In this document: piece after piece, positions 43,712 through 54,400 of the stretch
Layout of the letters: every line of letters begins with the position of its first letter
How positions within the stretch are numbered: position 1 is the stretch's first letter
Assembly: GCA_910589035.1 (NCBI GenBank)
Contig: CAJUSI010000009.1
Location: 83,831-147,830, forward strand
Source: an uncultured Acetatifactor sp.
GTDB lineage: Bacteria; Bacillota; Clostridia; Lachnospirales; Lachnospiraceae
Direction of reading: 5' to 3'
Length of the DNA stretch: 64,000 bases
Made by a program: the position numbers and the translations under genes
The notes under the pieces: model-generated
What the model saw: the letters and a program-made list of their open reading frames with translations, nothing else
Database searches by the model: none
Told to the model about the DNA's origin: nothing

Positions 43712-43765
43712 TTAACCCGCGGCGGTACGGGAAAGGCAGGGCCTTCCGCGCTGTTGGAGAAAGGC

Positions 43766-43978
43766 ATGGTCAGAATGGGAGATTCCGCAGAAAAGAAGGC
43801 AGCGCCCGGTTTCTTCAAAGGGGTGAAGGCTGAATTCAAAAAAATCATATGGCCTGACAGACAGGCTACATTGAAGCAGTCTGTGGCAGTAGTTGTAATC
43901 TCAGTCGTGGTGGGTGTCATTATTGCGCTGCTGGATTACGTCGCGAAAAACGGAGTGGACTTCATTATATCAATTTAG
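43766..43978 (+). CDS. secE: Preprotein translocase subunit SecE
   Basis: A 70-residue single-span membrane protein: FFKGVKAEFKKIIWPDRQ is the conserved amphipathic region, followed by a membrane segment VAVVVISVVVGVIIALLDYV. It clamps the SecYEG channel. ATG 43766 has GGAGAAAGG upstream; ATG 43775 is a possible alternative. It sits between rpmG and nusG as expected. Confidence 0.9.
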   Translation: MVRMGDSAEKKAAPGFFKGVKAEFKKIIWPDRQATLKQSVAVVVISVVVGVIIALLDYVAKNGVDFIISI

Positions 43979-43993
43979 AGCGAGGGTGATTGT

Positions 43994-44512
43994 ATGGCAG
44001 AGGCAAAATGGTATGTGATCCATACCTATTCAGGATATGAAAACAAAGTCAAAGCCAATATTGAGAAAACCATAGAGAACAACAAACACCTTGCGGAACA
44101 GATTCTGGAAGTGAGGGTCCCTCTGCAGGATGTGGTGGAGCTGAAGAACGGTGCCCGGAAGACCGTTCAGAAGAAAATGTTTCCGGGGTATGTGCTTCTC
44201 AATATGGAAATGAATGATGATACCTGGTATGTGGTCCGCAATACCCGCGGTGTGACAGGCTTTGTGGGGCCGGGCAGCAAACCCGTTCCCCTCACGGAAG
44301 CGGAGATGAAGCCCCTGGGTATTAAGACGGAGAACGTTTCCATTGATTTCGGCGAGGGAGACAGCATCGCCGTTGTAGCCGGCATCTGGAAGGATACCAT
44401 AGGCGTTGTGCAGAAGCTCGACTACGGCAAGCAGACAGCCACCATCAACGTAGAGCTCTTCGGCAGGGATACCCCTGTGGAGATCAGCTTTGCGGAGATC
44501 AGAAAGCTTTAA
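43994..44512 (+). CDS. nusG: Transcription termination/antitermination protein NusG
   Basis: A 172-residue protein. AKWYVIHTYSGYENKVK opens the NGN domain, FPGYVLLNMEMND and VRNTRGVTGFVG follow, and the C-terminal KOW domain has GIWKDTIGVVQKLD. It binds RNA polymerase to control pausing and termination. It follows secE by 15 bases. Confidence 0.95.
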   Translation: MAEAKWYVIHTYSGYENKVKANIEKTIENNKHLAEQILEVRVPLQDVVELKNGARKTVQKKMFPGYVLLNMEMNDDTWYVVRNTRGVTGFVGPGSKPVPLTEAEMKPLGIKTENVSIDFGEGDSIAVVAGIWKDTIGVVQKLDYGKQTATINVELFGRDTPVEISFAEIRKL

Positions 44513-44675
44513 GGATCAGGGTATTTTCCGCCTGAAGGGCGGTTGGATACAAAAGCGCATGAGCAGCGCTTGACAGAAGTGGGAGCAGACAGCCGATATG
44601 TCTGCGCCGGATTGCCGTCGGGTTCTTCCGCAGAAGAGGCCGCGACGGTTTACCACATTTATAGGAGGTGCCAAA

Positions 44676-45101
44676 ATGGCAAAGAAAGTAACAGGTTACA
44701 TTAAATTACAGATTCCCGCCGGGAAGGCAACGCCGGCTCCGCCGGTTGGCCCCGCACTTGGACAGCATGGTGTGAACATTGTAGAGTTTACCAAGCAGTT
44801 TAATGCGAGAACCGCGGATCAGGGAGATCTCATCATCCCGGTAGTGATTACCGTATATGCGGACAGGTCCTTCAGCTTCATTACGAAGACTCCTCCCGCT
44901 CCGGTGCTGCTGAAGAAGGCGTGCAATATCAAGTCGGGTTCCGCAGCGCCCAACAAGACGAAGGTGGCTACGATTTCCAGGGCAAAGCTGCAGGAAATCG
45001 CGGAGCTGAAGATGCCGGATCTGAATGCGGCAAGCCTGGAAGCGGCTATGAGCATGATCGCCGGTACGGCGCGCAGCATGGGAATTACAGTGGAAGACTG
45101 A
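44676..45101 (+). CDS. rplK: Ribosomal protein L11
   Basis: A 141-residue protein starting MAKKVTGYIKLQIPAGKATP with the proline-rich PPVGPALGQHGVNI and the C-terminal rRNA-binding domain. AGGAGGTG lies just before ATG 44676. It forms the GTPase-associated centre with the L10/L12 stalk encoded downstream. A small CCGCC/GGGCGG hairpin stands in the gap after nusG. Confidence 0.95.
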   Translation: MAKKVTGYIKLQIPAGKATPAPPVGPALGQHGVNIVEFTKQFNARTADQGDLIIPVVITVYADRSFSFITKTPPAPVLLKKACNIKSGSAAPNKTKVATISRAKLQEIAELKMPDLNAASLEAAMSMIAGTARSMGITVED

Positions 45102-45173
45102 CGTAACAAATGTCATGTATAAAAAGAATTGGGAGACAACGGATGTTGTCGCTTGAACCTAGGAGGTAAGAGA

Positions 45174-45863
45174 ATGAAACATGGTAAGAAATATGCCGAG
45201 GCCGCAAAGCTGGTGGACCGTACTACCGCCTATGAGCCGGGTGATGCAATCGCTCTGGTAAAGAAAACCGCGGTGGCGAAATTTGACGAGACTGTGGAAG
45301 TGCATATCAGAACCGGCTGCGACGGACGTCATGCGGAACAGCAGGTCCGCGGCGCGGTGGTGCTGCCCAACGGTACAGGTAAGACCGTTAAGGTTCTGGT
45401 GTTTGTAAAGGGGGATAAATTAAATGAGGCGGAGGCTGCCGGTGCGGATTATACGGGCGGCGAGGAGCTGATTCCCAAGATTCAGAAGGAGGGCTGGCTG
45501 GATTTTGACGTGGTGGTGGCGACTCCCGATATGATGGGCGTTGTAGGCCGTCTCGGTAAGGTTCTGGGTCCCAAGGGACTGATGCCCAATCCCAAGGCAG
45601 GCACGGTTACCATGGATGTGACCAGGGCCGTTAAGGACATCAAGGCCGGTAAGATTGAGTACAGGCTCGACAAGACCAATATTATTCATGTGCCCGTAGG
45701 AAAGGTTTCCTTCACGGACGAAGCGCTTCTGGAGAACTATAATGCACTGATGGATGCCGTTGTAAAGGCAAGACCCAGCGCATTGAAGGGGCAGTACCTG
45801 AGGAGCGTTACCATGACAAGCACCATGGGACCGGGAATCAAGGTAAACGCCGCGAGGGTATGA
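45174..45863 (+). CDS. rplA: Ribosomal protein L1
   Basis: A 229-residue protein: MKHGKKYAEAAKLVD at the start, then VHIRTGCDGRHAEQQVRG and VLGPKGLMPNPKAGTVT, both landmarks of L1. AGGAGGTAAG precedes ATG 45174. It binds 23S rRNA near the L1 stalk, and in many bacteria represses its own rplK-rplA mRNA. It is followed by the L10 leader region. Confidence 0.95.
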   Translation: MKHGKKYAEAAKLVDRTTAYEPGDAIALVKKTAVAKFDETVEVHIRTGCDGRHAEQQVRGAVVLPNGTGKTVKVLVFVKGDKLNEAEAAGADYTGGEELIPKIQKEGWLDFDVVVATPDMMGVVGRLGKVLGPKGLMPNPKAGTVTMDVTRAVKDIKAGKIEYRLDKTNIIHVPVGKVSFTDEALLENYNALMDAVVKARPSALKGQYLRSVTMTSTMGPGIKVNAARV

Positions 45864-45962
45864 AGCGGGAACGGAACGACGGATTCCCCGGATGATTTCC
45901 GAAACAGATAGGAATCTGTATAACATTTCCGTATAAAATACATTCTGCACCTGATTAGGGGC

Positions 45963-45992
45963 TTGACTTGCGCCGGCTTTCTATGATATGAT
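45963..45992 (+). promoter_or_regulatory. Promoter before the L10 leader and rplJL
   Basis: TTGACT at 45963-45968 and TATGAT at 45987-45992, spacer 18. The leader RNA begins shortly downstream. Confidence 0.6.
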
Positions 45993-46004
45993 GCAGAAGG
46001 TTAT

Positions 46005-46212
46005 AAACCAGGCCGAAGACAGCAGGTGCGGGGAAAATGCAGTTGTCATTGTCATCAGAGATGACATTGCCATCAGAGATGACATTGGCAGTACAGCATG
46101 AGATTCCCGGCGTAAATCCTGCCGAGGAGAAGAATGCAGCTTATCCCCCTGAAGGGGAGGTTTTTCCGCCTGAGGCTTGCCGAAGGGGAACCTCGGGATT
46201 CAGGGGGTTTTT
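46005..46212 (+). ncRNA. Ribosomal protein L10 leader
   Basis: The segment has the conserved start CCGAAGACAGCAGGTG and the later AATCCTGCCGAGG that together mark the L10 leader RNA of Firmicutes. When free L10-L12 complex binds it, downstream expression falls. The end contains a strong hairpin, CCCCCTGAA (46145-46153) with TTCAGGGGG (46199-46207) then TTTTT, plus an inner GAGGTT/AACCTC stem, which can act as the terminator of an attenuator. Confidence 0.82.
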
Positions 46213-46257
46213 AAATGAAATTCTTTATCGGCTCAAAATCTATAAGGAGGTAAAGAA

Positions 46258-46773
46258 ATGGCAAAGGTTGAATTAAAGAAACCCATTGTGGATGAGATTT
46301 CTGCCGGCATCAAGGATGCCCAGTCCGTCGTTCTGGTGGACTACCGCGGACTTACCGTTGAGCAGGATACCAGGCTCCGCAAAAATCTGCGCGAGGCGGG
46401 AATCACCTACAAGGTGTACAAGAATACCTTTATGAACTTTGCGTTCAAGGGCACCCAGTTCGAGGGTTTGTCCGAGTATCTGGAAGGTCCCAGTGCAGTG
46501 GCTATCTCCAAGGATGACGCCACGGCTCCCGCAAGACTGCTTTCCGAGTTCGCGAAGACCGCTGACAAGCTGGAGATCAAGGCAGGCGTGGTAGAAGGTA
46601 CTCTGTTCGATGCAAAGGGGATGGCTGCCATCGCAAGCATTCCTTCCAGGGAAGTACTGATTTCCAAGTTGTTGGGAAGCTTACAGAGCCCTGTCACCAA
46701 CTTCGCCCGTGTGATGAATCAGCTGGCGGAAAAAGGCGGCGCTTCCGCATGCGAAGCACCTGCAGCAGAATAA
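46258..46773 (+). CDS. rplJ: Ribosomal protein L10
   Basis: A 171-residue protein: MAKVELKKPIVDEISAGI at the start, SVVLVDYRGLTVEQDTRLR and YKVYKNTFMNFA are typical. It anchors L7/L12 dimers to the ribosome. AAGGAGGTAAAG stands before the ATG. It is controlled by the leader just upstream. Confidence 0.95.
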   Translation: MAKVELKKPIVDEISAGIKDAQSVVLVDYRGLTVEQDTRLRKNLREAGITYKVYKNTFMNFAFKGTQFEGLSEYLEGPSAVAISKDDATAPARLLSEFAKTADKLEIKAGVVEGTLFDAKGMAAIASIPSREVLISKLLGSLQSPVTNFARVMNQLAEKGGASACEAPAAE

Positions 46774-46802
46774 TTTTAAAATTTTAAATGGAGGATGAAG
46801 AA

Positions 46803-47174
46803 ATGGCGAAATTAACAGCACAGGAATTGATCGATGCGATCAAAGAGATGACCGTATTAGAGTTAAATGAACTTGTAAAGGCCTGCGAGGAGGAGTTCGG
46901 CGTATCTGCAGCGGCCGGCGTTGTGGTTGCAGCGGCAGGTCCCGCGGTGGAAGTGGAAGAGAAGACGGAATTCGATGTGGAGCTTACCGAGGTTGGTGCC
47001 GAGAAGGTTAAGGTAATCAAGGTAGTGCGTGAGGTTACCGGACTTGGACTGAAGGAAGCAAAGGATACCGTTGAGAGCGCTCCCAAGGTAGTGAAGGAAG
47101 GCGTTTCCAAGGAAGAGGCCGAAGAGCTGAAGAAGAAGCTCGAGGAAGTCGGCGCCAAGGTTACCCTGAAGTAA
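46803..47174 (+). CDS. rplL: Ribosomal protein L7/L12
   Basis: A 123-residue protein: MAKLTAQELIDAIKEMTVLE, an Ala/Val hinge, and the C-terminal EKTEFDVELTEVGAEKVKVI. It recruits translation factors to the ribosome stalk. ATG 46803 follows GGAGGATG. It is followed by a strong hairpin that partly separates it from rpoBC. Confidence 0.95.
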   Translation: MAKLTAQELIDAIKEMTVLELNELVKACEEEFGVSAAAGVVVAAAGPAVEVEEKTEFDVELTEVGAEKVKVIKVVREVTGLGLKEAKDTVESAPKVVKEGVSKEEAEELKKKLEEVGAKVTLK

Positions 47175-47188
47175 ATTAGGTATGAGAA

Positions 47189-47221
47189 GGATGCCGGCCG
47201 GCCAGCCGGCATCCTGTTTTT
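47189..47221 (+). terminator. Attenuator/terminator after rplL
   Basis: GGATGCCGGC (47189-47198) pairs perfectly with GCCGGCATCC (47205-47214), 10 bp, followed by TGTTTTT. It probably lowers read-through into rpoBC. Confidence 0.85.
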
Positions 47222-47303
47222 AGACTTCCTCTGCTTAAGGCTTTCCGTGATTTTGATTTGCCCTGGCAGAATGGTTCTTTTTCTAATATTTTCTAAATTT
47301 AAC

Positions 47304-47332
47304 TTGACCCCTTTTTTTCTTTGTGATATTAT
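47304..47332 (+). promoter_or_regulatory. Promoter of rpoBC
   Basis: TTGACC at 47304-47309 and TATTAT at 47327-47332, spacer 17, leaving a leader of about 170 bases before rpoB. I see no recognisable riboswitch in that leader. Confidence 0.7.
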
Positions 47333-47507
47333 GGAAAGTGCACTATTGTGCGGTGCATGAGATTGTTCCGTGCGGATAGGCAGGGTGCTACGCACTGTTA
47401 TGCCTGTTTCAGGGAATAGGATGTTTTGCGTGCAATTTCCTGATTCCGGGGTTTGCGGCCCGGTGGCGCAGCTCAGGCATAAATTTAATAGAACGGGGTG
47501 AATGTCA

Positions 47508-50500
47508 ATGGAGAAAAACAGAATACGTCCAGTTGCCGGTACCAAGGTTATGCGCATGAGCTATGCGCGGCAGAAAGAGGTCTTGGAGATGCCCGATTTG
47601 CTTGAGGTACAGAAGGATTCTTATCAGTGGTTTCTTGACGAAGGACTGAAGGAAGCTTTTGATGATATCTCTCCCATTGCCGACTACAGCGGTTCCCTGA
47701 GCCTTGAGTTTGTGGATTTTGAGTTGAGCAAGGATGATGTAAAATATTCGATTGAGGAGTGCAAGGAGAGGGATGCTACCTATGCGGCGCCCCTGACCGT
47801 GACAGTGCGCCTCTATAATAAAGAAAAAGAAGAGATCAGTGAACATAAGATTTTTATGGGGGATCTTCCCCTGATGACGGAGACAGGTACCTTTGTAATC
47901 AACGGCGCGGAGCGTGTCATTGTAAGTCAGCTGGTCCGTTCTCCGGGTATTTATTATGCTGTCAGCCATGATAAGATCGGTAAGAAGCTGTACGCCTGCA
48001 CCGTGATTCCCAACCGCGGAGCCTGGCTGGAGTACGAGACCGATTCCAACGATGTGTTCTATGTGCGTGTGGACAGGACCCGTAAGGTGCCGGTTACCGT
48101 GCTGATCCGTGCCCTGGGCATCGGAACCAATGACGAAATCCGCGAGGTGTTCGGCGACGAGCCTAAGATAGAGGCAAGCTTTGGCAAGGATACAGCCGAG
48201 AATTATCAGGAGGGTCTTCTGGAGCTGTACAAGAAGATTCGTCCCGGAGAGCCCCTGAGCGTGGAAAGTGCGGAGAGCCTGATTAACGCCATGTTTTTTG
48301 ATCCCCGCAGATATGATCTGGCCAAGGTGGGCAGATATAAATTCAATAAGAAGCTGTCCTTCCGGAACAGGCTCAAAGGCCATGTGCTTGCGGCGGATGT
48401 GGTGGATCCTTCCACGGGGGAGGTTCTTGCCGAGGCGGGGGCAAAGGTGACACTGGAGCTGGCGGATACGCTTCAGAACGCGGCGGTTCCCTTTGTATAT
48501 ATTCAGACAGAGGAGAAGAATGTCAAGGTTCTCTCCAATATGATGGTAGACATTACCAGCTTTGTGGACTGCAATCCCAGAGAGCTTGGGATCCATGAGA
48601 AGGTTTATTATCCCGTGCTGGACAAAATACTGGAGGAGTATTCTTCCGATCCGGAAAAGCTGGCGGAAGCCATTAAGAAAAATGTCCATGAACTGGTGCC
48701 CAAGCATGTTACCAAAGAGGATATTATCGCCTCCATCAACTATAATATGCATTTGGAATACGGTCTTGGAAATGATGACGATATCGACCATCTGGGCAAC
48801 AGGCGGATCCGGTCCGTGGGTGAGCTTTTGCAGAATCAGTACCGTATCGGCCTGTCCAGGATGGAGAGGGTGGTACGGGAGCGTATGACCACCCATGACG
48901 CGGATGAAATTTCACCCCAGTCCCTGATCAATATCAAGCCGGTGACGGCGGCGGTGAAAGAATTCTTCGGTTCCTCCCAGCTGTCCCAGTTTATGGATCA
49001 GAATAATCCGCTGGCAGAGCTGACCAATAAGAGACGTCTCTCCGCCCTGGGACCCGGAGGTCTGTCCAGGGACCGCGCCGGATTTGAGGTCCGCGACGTG
49101 CATTATTCCCATTACGGAAGAATGTGCCCCATAGAGACCCCCGAAGGTCCTAATATCGGTCTGATCAACTATCTGGCGAGCTATGCCAGAATTAACGAAT
49201 ACGGTTTTATTGAGGCTCCTTACAGGAAAGTGGACAAATCCGACCCCCGGAATCCGGTGGTTACGGACAAGGTGGTGTATATGACGGCGGACGAGGAGGA
49301 CAATTACCATGTGGCCCAGGCAAGTGAGGCTCTGGACAAGGAGGGACATTTTGTCCGGAATACTGTCTCAGGACGTTACAGAGACGAGACCTCCGAGTAT
49401 CCCCGTTCCATGTTTGACTTTATGGATGTGTCTCCCAGGATGGTATTTTCCGTGGCCACGGCGCTGATTCCTTTTCTGCAGAACGACGATGCGAACCGGG
49501 CCCTGATGGGTTCAAACATGCAGCGCCAGGCAGTGCCTCTTCTGACTACGGAGGCTCCCGTGGTGGGTACCGGTATGGAGCCCAAGGCGGCGGTGGACTC
49601 CGGTGTCTGTGTGGTGGCGAAGAAGGCGGGTACCATTGACTATGTGTCCGCGGCCAGGATACGAATGACTTATGACGACGGCGAGAAAGCGGAGTTCCGC
49701 CTGACTAAATTTGCCAGGAGCAACCAGTCCAACTGCTACAACCAGAAGCCCATTGTATTCAAGGGCGATCATGTGGCGGCGGGGCAGGTGATTGCGGACG
49801 GTCCTTCCACTGCCATGGGAGAATTGGGACTGGGCAAGAATCCGCTGATTGGATTCATGACCTGGGAAGGCTATAATTACGAGGATGCGGTACTCTTAAG
49901 CGAGAGACTGGTTCAGGATGATGTATATACCTCCGTCCATATAGAGGAGTACGAAGCGGAAGCCAGGGATACCAAGCTGGGACCCGAGGAGATTACCAGG
50001 GATGTGCCCGGCGTGGGCGATGATGCCCTGAAGGACCTGGACGACAGAGGAATCATTCGCATCGGCGCAGAGGTGCATGCGGGGGATATCCTGGTGGGTA
50101 AGGTGACCCCCAAGGGCGAGACGGAGCTGACCGCGGAGGAGAGGCTGCTGCGCGCCATTTTCGGCGAGAAGGCCAGGGAGGTCCGCGACACTTCCCTGAA
50201 GGTTCCCCATGGGGAATATGGTATAGTTGTGGACGCAAAAGTGTTCACCAGGGAGAACAGCGACGAGCTTTCCCCCGGCGTGAACCAGGCGGTTCGCATC
50301 TATATTGCACAGAAGAGAAAGATTTCCGTGGGCGACAAGATGGCGGGCCGTCACGGCAATAAGGGTGTGGTTTCCCGCGTGCTGCCCGTGGAGGATATGC
50401 CCTATCTGCCCAATGGACGTCCCCTGGACATCGTGCTGAATCCGCTGGGTGTGCCTTCCCGTATGAACATCGGCCAGGTGCTGGAGATTCATCTGTCCCT

Positions 50501-51386
50501 GGCGGCCAAGGCATTGGGCTTCAATGTGGCGACGCCCATTTTCGACGGCGCCAATGAGAATGATATTATGGATACTCTGGAGGTGGCCAACGATTATGTC
50601 AATCTGGAGTGGGAAGAGTTTGAGGCAAAGCATAAGGACGAGCTGCTTCCCGAGGTGCTTCAGTATCTGTCGGATCACAGGGATCACAGGGAAGTATGGA
50701 AGGGAGTGACGATTTCCAGGGACGGAAAGGTCCGCCTGCGGGACGGCAGGACTGGAGAATATTTCGACAGCCCCGTCACCATCGGCCACATGCATTATCT
50801 GAAGCTTCATCATCTGGTGGACGACAAGATCCATGCACGTTCCACGGGACCGTACTCTCTGGTGACCCAGCAGCCTCTGGGCGGCAAGGCACAGTTCGGC
50901 GGCCAGCGTTTCGGCGAAATGGAGGTTTGGGCGCTGGAGGCCTATGGCGCATCCTATACGCTGCAGGAGATTCTGACGGTGAAATCCGATGATGTGGTGG
51001 GGCGTGTAAAGACTTATGAGGCGATTATCAAGGGGGATAATATCCCTGAGCCAGGTATTCCCGAGTCCTTCAAGGTGCTGTTAAAGGAGCTGCAGGCGCT
51101 TGGCCTTGATGTGCGCGTGCTCCGGGAAGACCATACGGAAGTGGAAATTATGGAGACCATCGACTATGGCGACACGGATTACCGCTACGAAATGGGAGAC
51201 GACCGCAAGTATGATGAGTATGACAACGGTTCTCTGGGAGATATGGGCTACCAGTCACAGGAGTTCGACGATGAGAGCGGTGAACTTATAAGCTCCGATG
51301 AGGACGATGACGATGAGGATGAGGAGTTTGACGATCCCGCATATGATGCGGAGGCGGAAGAATTCGACGGCTCTGACGAGTATTAA
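47508..51386 (+). CDS. rpoB: RNA polymerase beta subunit
   Basis: A 1292-residue protein. Family landmarks include MRMSYARQKEVLEMP at the start, the rifampicin region with SSQLSQFMDQNNPLAELTNK and GPGGLSRDRAGFEVRDVH, and the C-terminal GGKAQFGGQRFGEMEVWALE. It ends in an acidic tail of about 35 residues (from around SGELISSDEDDD). ATG 47508 is preferred because GGGGTGA lies 6 bases before it, while ATG 47502 is too close. It forms the catalytic core with RpoC. Confidence 0.96.
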   Translation: MEKNRIRPVAGTKVMRMSYARQKEVLEMPDLLEVQKDSYQWFLDEGLKEAFDDISPIADYSGSLSLEFVDFELSKDDVKYSIEECKERDATYAAPLTVTVRLYNKEKEEISEHKIFMGDLPLMTETGTFVINGAERVIVSQLVRSPGIYYAVSHDKIGKKLYACTVIPNRGAWLEYETDSNDVFYVRVDRTRKVPVTVLIRALGIGTNDEIREVFGDEPKIEASFGKDTAENYQEGLLELYKKIRPGEPLSVESAESLINAMFFDPRRYDLAKVGRYKFNKKLSFRNRLKGHVLAADVVDPSTGEVLAEAGAKVTLELADTLQNAAVPFVYIQTEEKNVKVLSNMMVDITSFVDCNPRELGIHEKVYYPVLDKILEEYSSDPEKLAEAIKKNVHELVPKHVTKEDIIASINYNMHLEYGLGNDDDIDHLGNRRIRSVGELLQNQYRIGLSRMERVVRERMTTHDADEISPQSLINIKPVTAAVKEFFGSSQLSQFMDQNNPLAELTNKRRLSALGPGGLSRDRAGFEVRDVHYSHYGRMCPIETPEGPNIGLINYLASYARINEYGFIEAPYRKVDKSDPRNPVVTDKVVYMTADEEDNYHVAQASEALDKEGHFVRNTVSGRYRDETSEYPRSMFDFMDVSPRMVFSVATALIPFLQNDDANRALMGSNMQRQAVPLLTTEAPVVGTGMEPKAAVDSGVCVVAKKAGTIDYVSAARIRMTYDDGEKAEFRLTKFARSNQSNCYNQKPIVFKGDHVAAGQVIADGPSTAMGELGLGKNPLIGFMTWEGYNYEDAVLLSERLVQDDVYTSVHIEEYEAEARDTKLGPEEITRDVPGVGDDALKDLDDRGIIRIGAEVHAGDILVGKVTPKGETELTAEERLLRAIFGEKAREVRDTSLKVPHGEYGIVVDAKVFTRENSDELSPGVNQAVRIYIAQKRKISVGDKMAGRHGNKGVVSRVLPVEDMPYLPNGRPLDIVLNPLGVPSRMNIGQVLEIHLSLAAKALGFNVATPIFDGANENDIMDTLEVANDYVNLEWEEFEAKHKDELLPEVLQYLSDHRDHREVWKGVTISRDGKVRLRDGRTGEYFDSPVTIGHMHYLKLHHLVDDKIHARSTGPYSLVTQQPLGGKAQFGGQRFGEMEVWALEAYGASYTLQEILTVKSDDVVGRVKTYEAIIKGDNIPEPGIPESFKVLLKELQALGLDVRVLREDHTEVEIMETIDYGDTDYRYEMGDDRKYDEYDNGSLGDMGYQSQEFDDESGELISSDEDDDDEDEEFDDPAYDAEAEEFDGSDEY

Positions 51387-51436
51387 GACTGCTTCAGGGG
51401 AAGTTGCTTGATAGTAAATAGAAGGGAGTGCCAACT

Positions 51437-54400
51437 ATGTCAGAAACGAAAAACGAAGCGACAGCATATCAGCCTATGACATTTGACGCCATCAAAATAG
51501 GCTTAGCTTCACCCGATAAGATCCGCGAATGGTCCCATGGAGAAGTGACAAAGCCGGAGACCATCAACTACAGGACATTGAAGCCCGAGAGGGACGGCCT
51601 GTTCTGTGAGAGGATATTCGGTCCCAATAAGGACTGGGAGTGTCATTGCGGTAAATATAAAAAGATCAGATACAAGGGTGTCATCTGTGACCGTTGCGGC
51701 GTGGAGGTTACCAAGGCCAGTGTGAGAAGGGAACGCATGGGACATATCGAGCTGGCGGCGCCCGTCTCCCATATCTGGTATTTTAAGGGGATTCCCAGCC
51801 GGATGGGGTTGATTCTGGATTTATCTCCCAGGGTGCTGGAGAAGGTGCTTTATTTTGCTTCCTATATTGTGCTGGACGCCGGAGAATCAGGCCTGGATTA
51901 TAAGCAGATTTTATCCGAAAAGGAATATCAGGATGCCAGGGAACAATTTGGAAATAAATTCCGTGTGGGCATGGGGGCGGAAGCTGTGAAGGAGCTGCTT
52001 CAGGCCATCGACCTGGATACGGAAGCCGCGGAGCTGAGGTCCGAGCTGAAGGATTCCTCCGGGCAGAAGCGTGCCCGCATTATCAAGAGACTGGAAGTAA
52101 TAGAGGCTTTCAGGGAGTCCGGCAACATGCCCGACTGGATGATTATGGATGTGATCCCTGTGATCCCTCCCGATATCCGGCCCATGGTACAGCTGGACGG
52201 CGGGCGTTTTGCCACCTCCGATCTGAATGATCTCTACAGAAGGATTATCAACAGGAACAACCGCTTAAAGAGGCTGTTGGAGCTTGGCGCGCCCGATATC
52301 ATCGTGCGCAACGAGAAGAGAATGCTGCAGGAAGCGGTGGACGCGCTGATTGACAATGGGCGCAGGGGACGTCCCGTCACCGGCCCCGGCAACCGGGCGC
52401 TGAAATCCCTCTCCGACATGCTGAAGGGTAAGACCGGGCGCTTCCGCCAAAACCTCTTGGGCAAGCGTGTGGACTATTCCGGCCGTTCCGTTATCGTGGT
52501 GGGACCGGAGCTGAAGATTTATCAGTGCGGTCTGCCTAAGGAGATGGCTATTGAGCTGTTCAAGCCCTTCGTGATGAAGGAGCTGGTGGCAAAGGGCATC
52601 AGCCAGAATATTAAGAATGCCAAGAAACTGGTGGATAAGATGGACGAACAGGTCTGGGATGTGCTGGAGGAGGTTATCAAGGAGCATCCCGTGATGCTAA
52701 ACCGCGCTCCCACTCTGCACAGACTGGGAATCCAGGCTTTTGAGCCCATCCTGGTAGAAGGCAAGGCCATCAAGCTGCACCCGCTGGTATGTACCGCGTT
52801 TAATGCGGACTTTGACGGAGACCAGATGGCCGTCCACCTGCCCCTGTCGGTGGAGGCCCAGGCGGAATGCCGTTTCCTGCTGCTGTCTCCCAATAACCTG
52901 TTAAAGCCCTCGGACGGCGGCCCTGTGGCGGTTCCGTCCCAGGATATGGTGCTGGGGATTTACTACCTGACCCAGGAGAGACCGGGCGCTCTGGGAGAGG
53001 GGAAATTCTTCCGGAACGTGAACGAGGCCATTCTGGCCTATGAGAATAAATACCTTACGCTGCATTCCAGAATTACCGTGCGTATGTCCAAGAGGAATGC
53101 AGAGGGAGAGATGGTCACCGGCAATGTGGAGTCCACCCTGGGCCGTTTCATCTTTAACGAGATCCTTCCCCAGGATCTGGGCTTCGTGGACAGGAGCAAA
53201 CCGGAGAATTTCCTGAAGCTGGAGGTGGATTTCCATGTGAACAGAGGCGGACTGAAGCAGATTCTGGGGAGCGTTATCAATATTCACGGCGCTTCCAGGA
53301 CGGCGGAGGTGCTGGACGATGTAAAGGCCATCGGGTATAAATATTCCACCAGGGCGGCCATGACCGTATCCATTTCCGATATGACCGTACCGGCAAGCAA
53401 GCCGGAAATGCTGGCGCAGGCGCAGTCCACCGTGGATAAGATATCCGCCAACTTCCGGAGAGGTCTGATTACGGAGGAGGAGAGATACCGTGCAGTGGTG
53501 GAGACCTGGAACGAGACGGATAAAGAGCTGACCCAGGTGCTGCTGGATGGTCTGGATAAATATAATAATATCTTCATGATGGCGGACTCCGGCGCCCGCG
53601 GTTCCAACCAGCAGATCAAGCAGCTGGCAGGCATGCGCGGACTGATGGCGGATACCACCGGACGTACCATCGAACTGCCGATCAAATCGAATTTCCGTGA
53701 AGGTCTGGACGTGCTGGAGTATTTCATGTCCGCCCACGGCGCCCGCAAGGGTCTGTCCGATACGGCGCTGCGTACCGCGGACTCCGGATATCTTACCAGA
53801 CGTATGGTGGACGTTTCGCAGGAGCTGAGCATCAGGGAGGTGGACTGCTGCGAGGACAGGACGGAGATTCCGGGTATGACGGTTCGCGCCTTCATGGACG
53901 GCAAGGAGACCATCGAGAGTCTGAAGGACAGAATTACGGGCAGGTATACCTGCGAAGATATTTATGACGGCAACGGGGAGATCATTGTGAAGCACAATCA
54001 TATGATCACGCCCAGCCGTGCGGCAAGGATTCTGAGTACGGGGGTGAACGAAAAGGGAGAGCCCATCGAGGCAGTGAAGATCCGTACCATTTTAACCTGC
54101 CGTTCCCATGTGGGAATCTGTGCAAAATGCTACGGCGCCAATATGGCTACCGGCGAACCCGTACAGGTGGGTGAAGCGGTGGGAATCATCGCAGCCCAGT
54201 CCATCGGCGAGCCCGGTACCCAGCTGACCATGAGAACCTTCCACACAGGCGGTGTGGCGGGCGACGATATCACGCAGGGTCTTCCCCGTGTGGAGGAGCT
54301 TTTCGAGGCCAGAAAGCCCAAGGGACTTGCGATTATCGCGGAGTTCGGCGGCAAGGCGGAGCTGCGGGATACCAAGAAAAAGCGGGAGGTGGTCATCTCC

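Noticed and set aside
46037..46276. 79-residue open frame before rplJ
   Set aside because: It lies inside the L10 leader RNA and runs through its terminator hairpin.
47455..47490. tRNA gene in the rpoB leader
   Set aside because: GGTGGCGCAGCTCAGG resembles a D-arm, but no acceptor stem, anticodon arm or T-arm follows.
47505..48896. Long minus-strand open frame opposite rpoB
   Set aside because: It mirrors the codon pattern of rpoB and has no family-like sequence; the same holds for long antisense frames opposite rpoC and potD.
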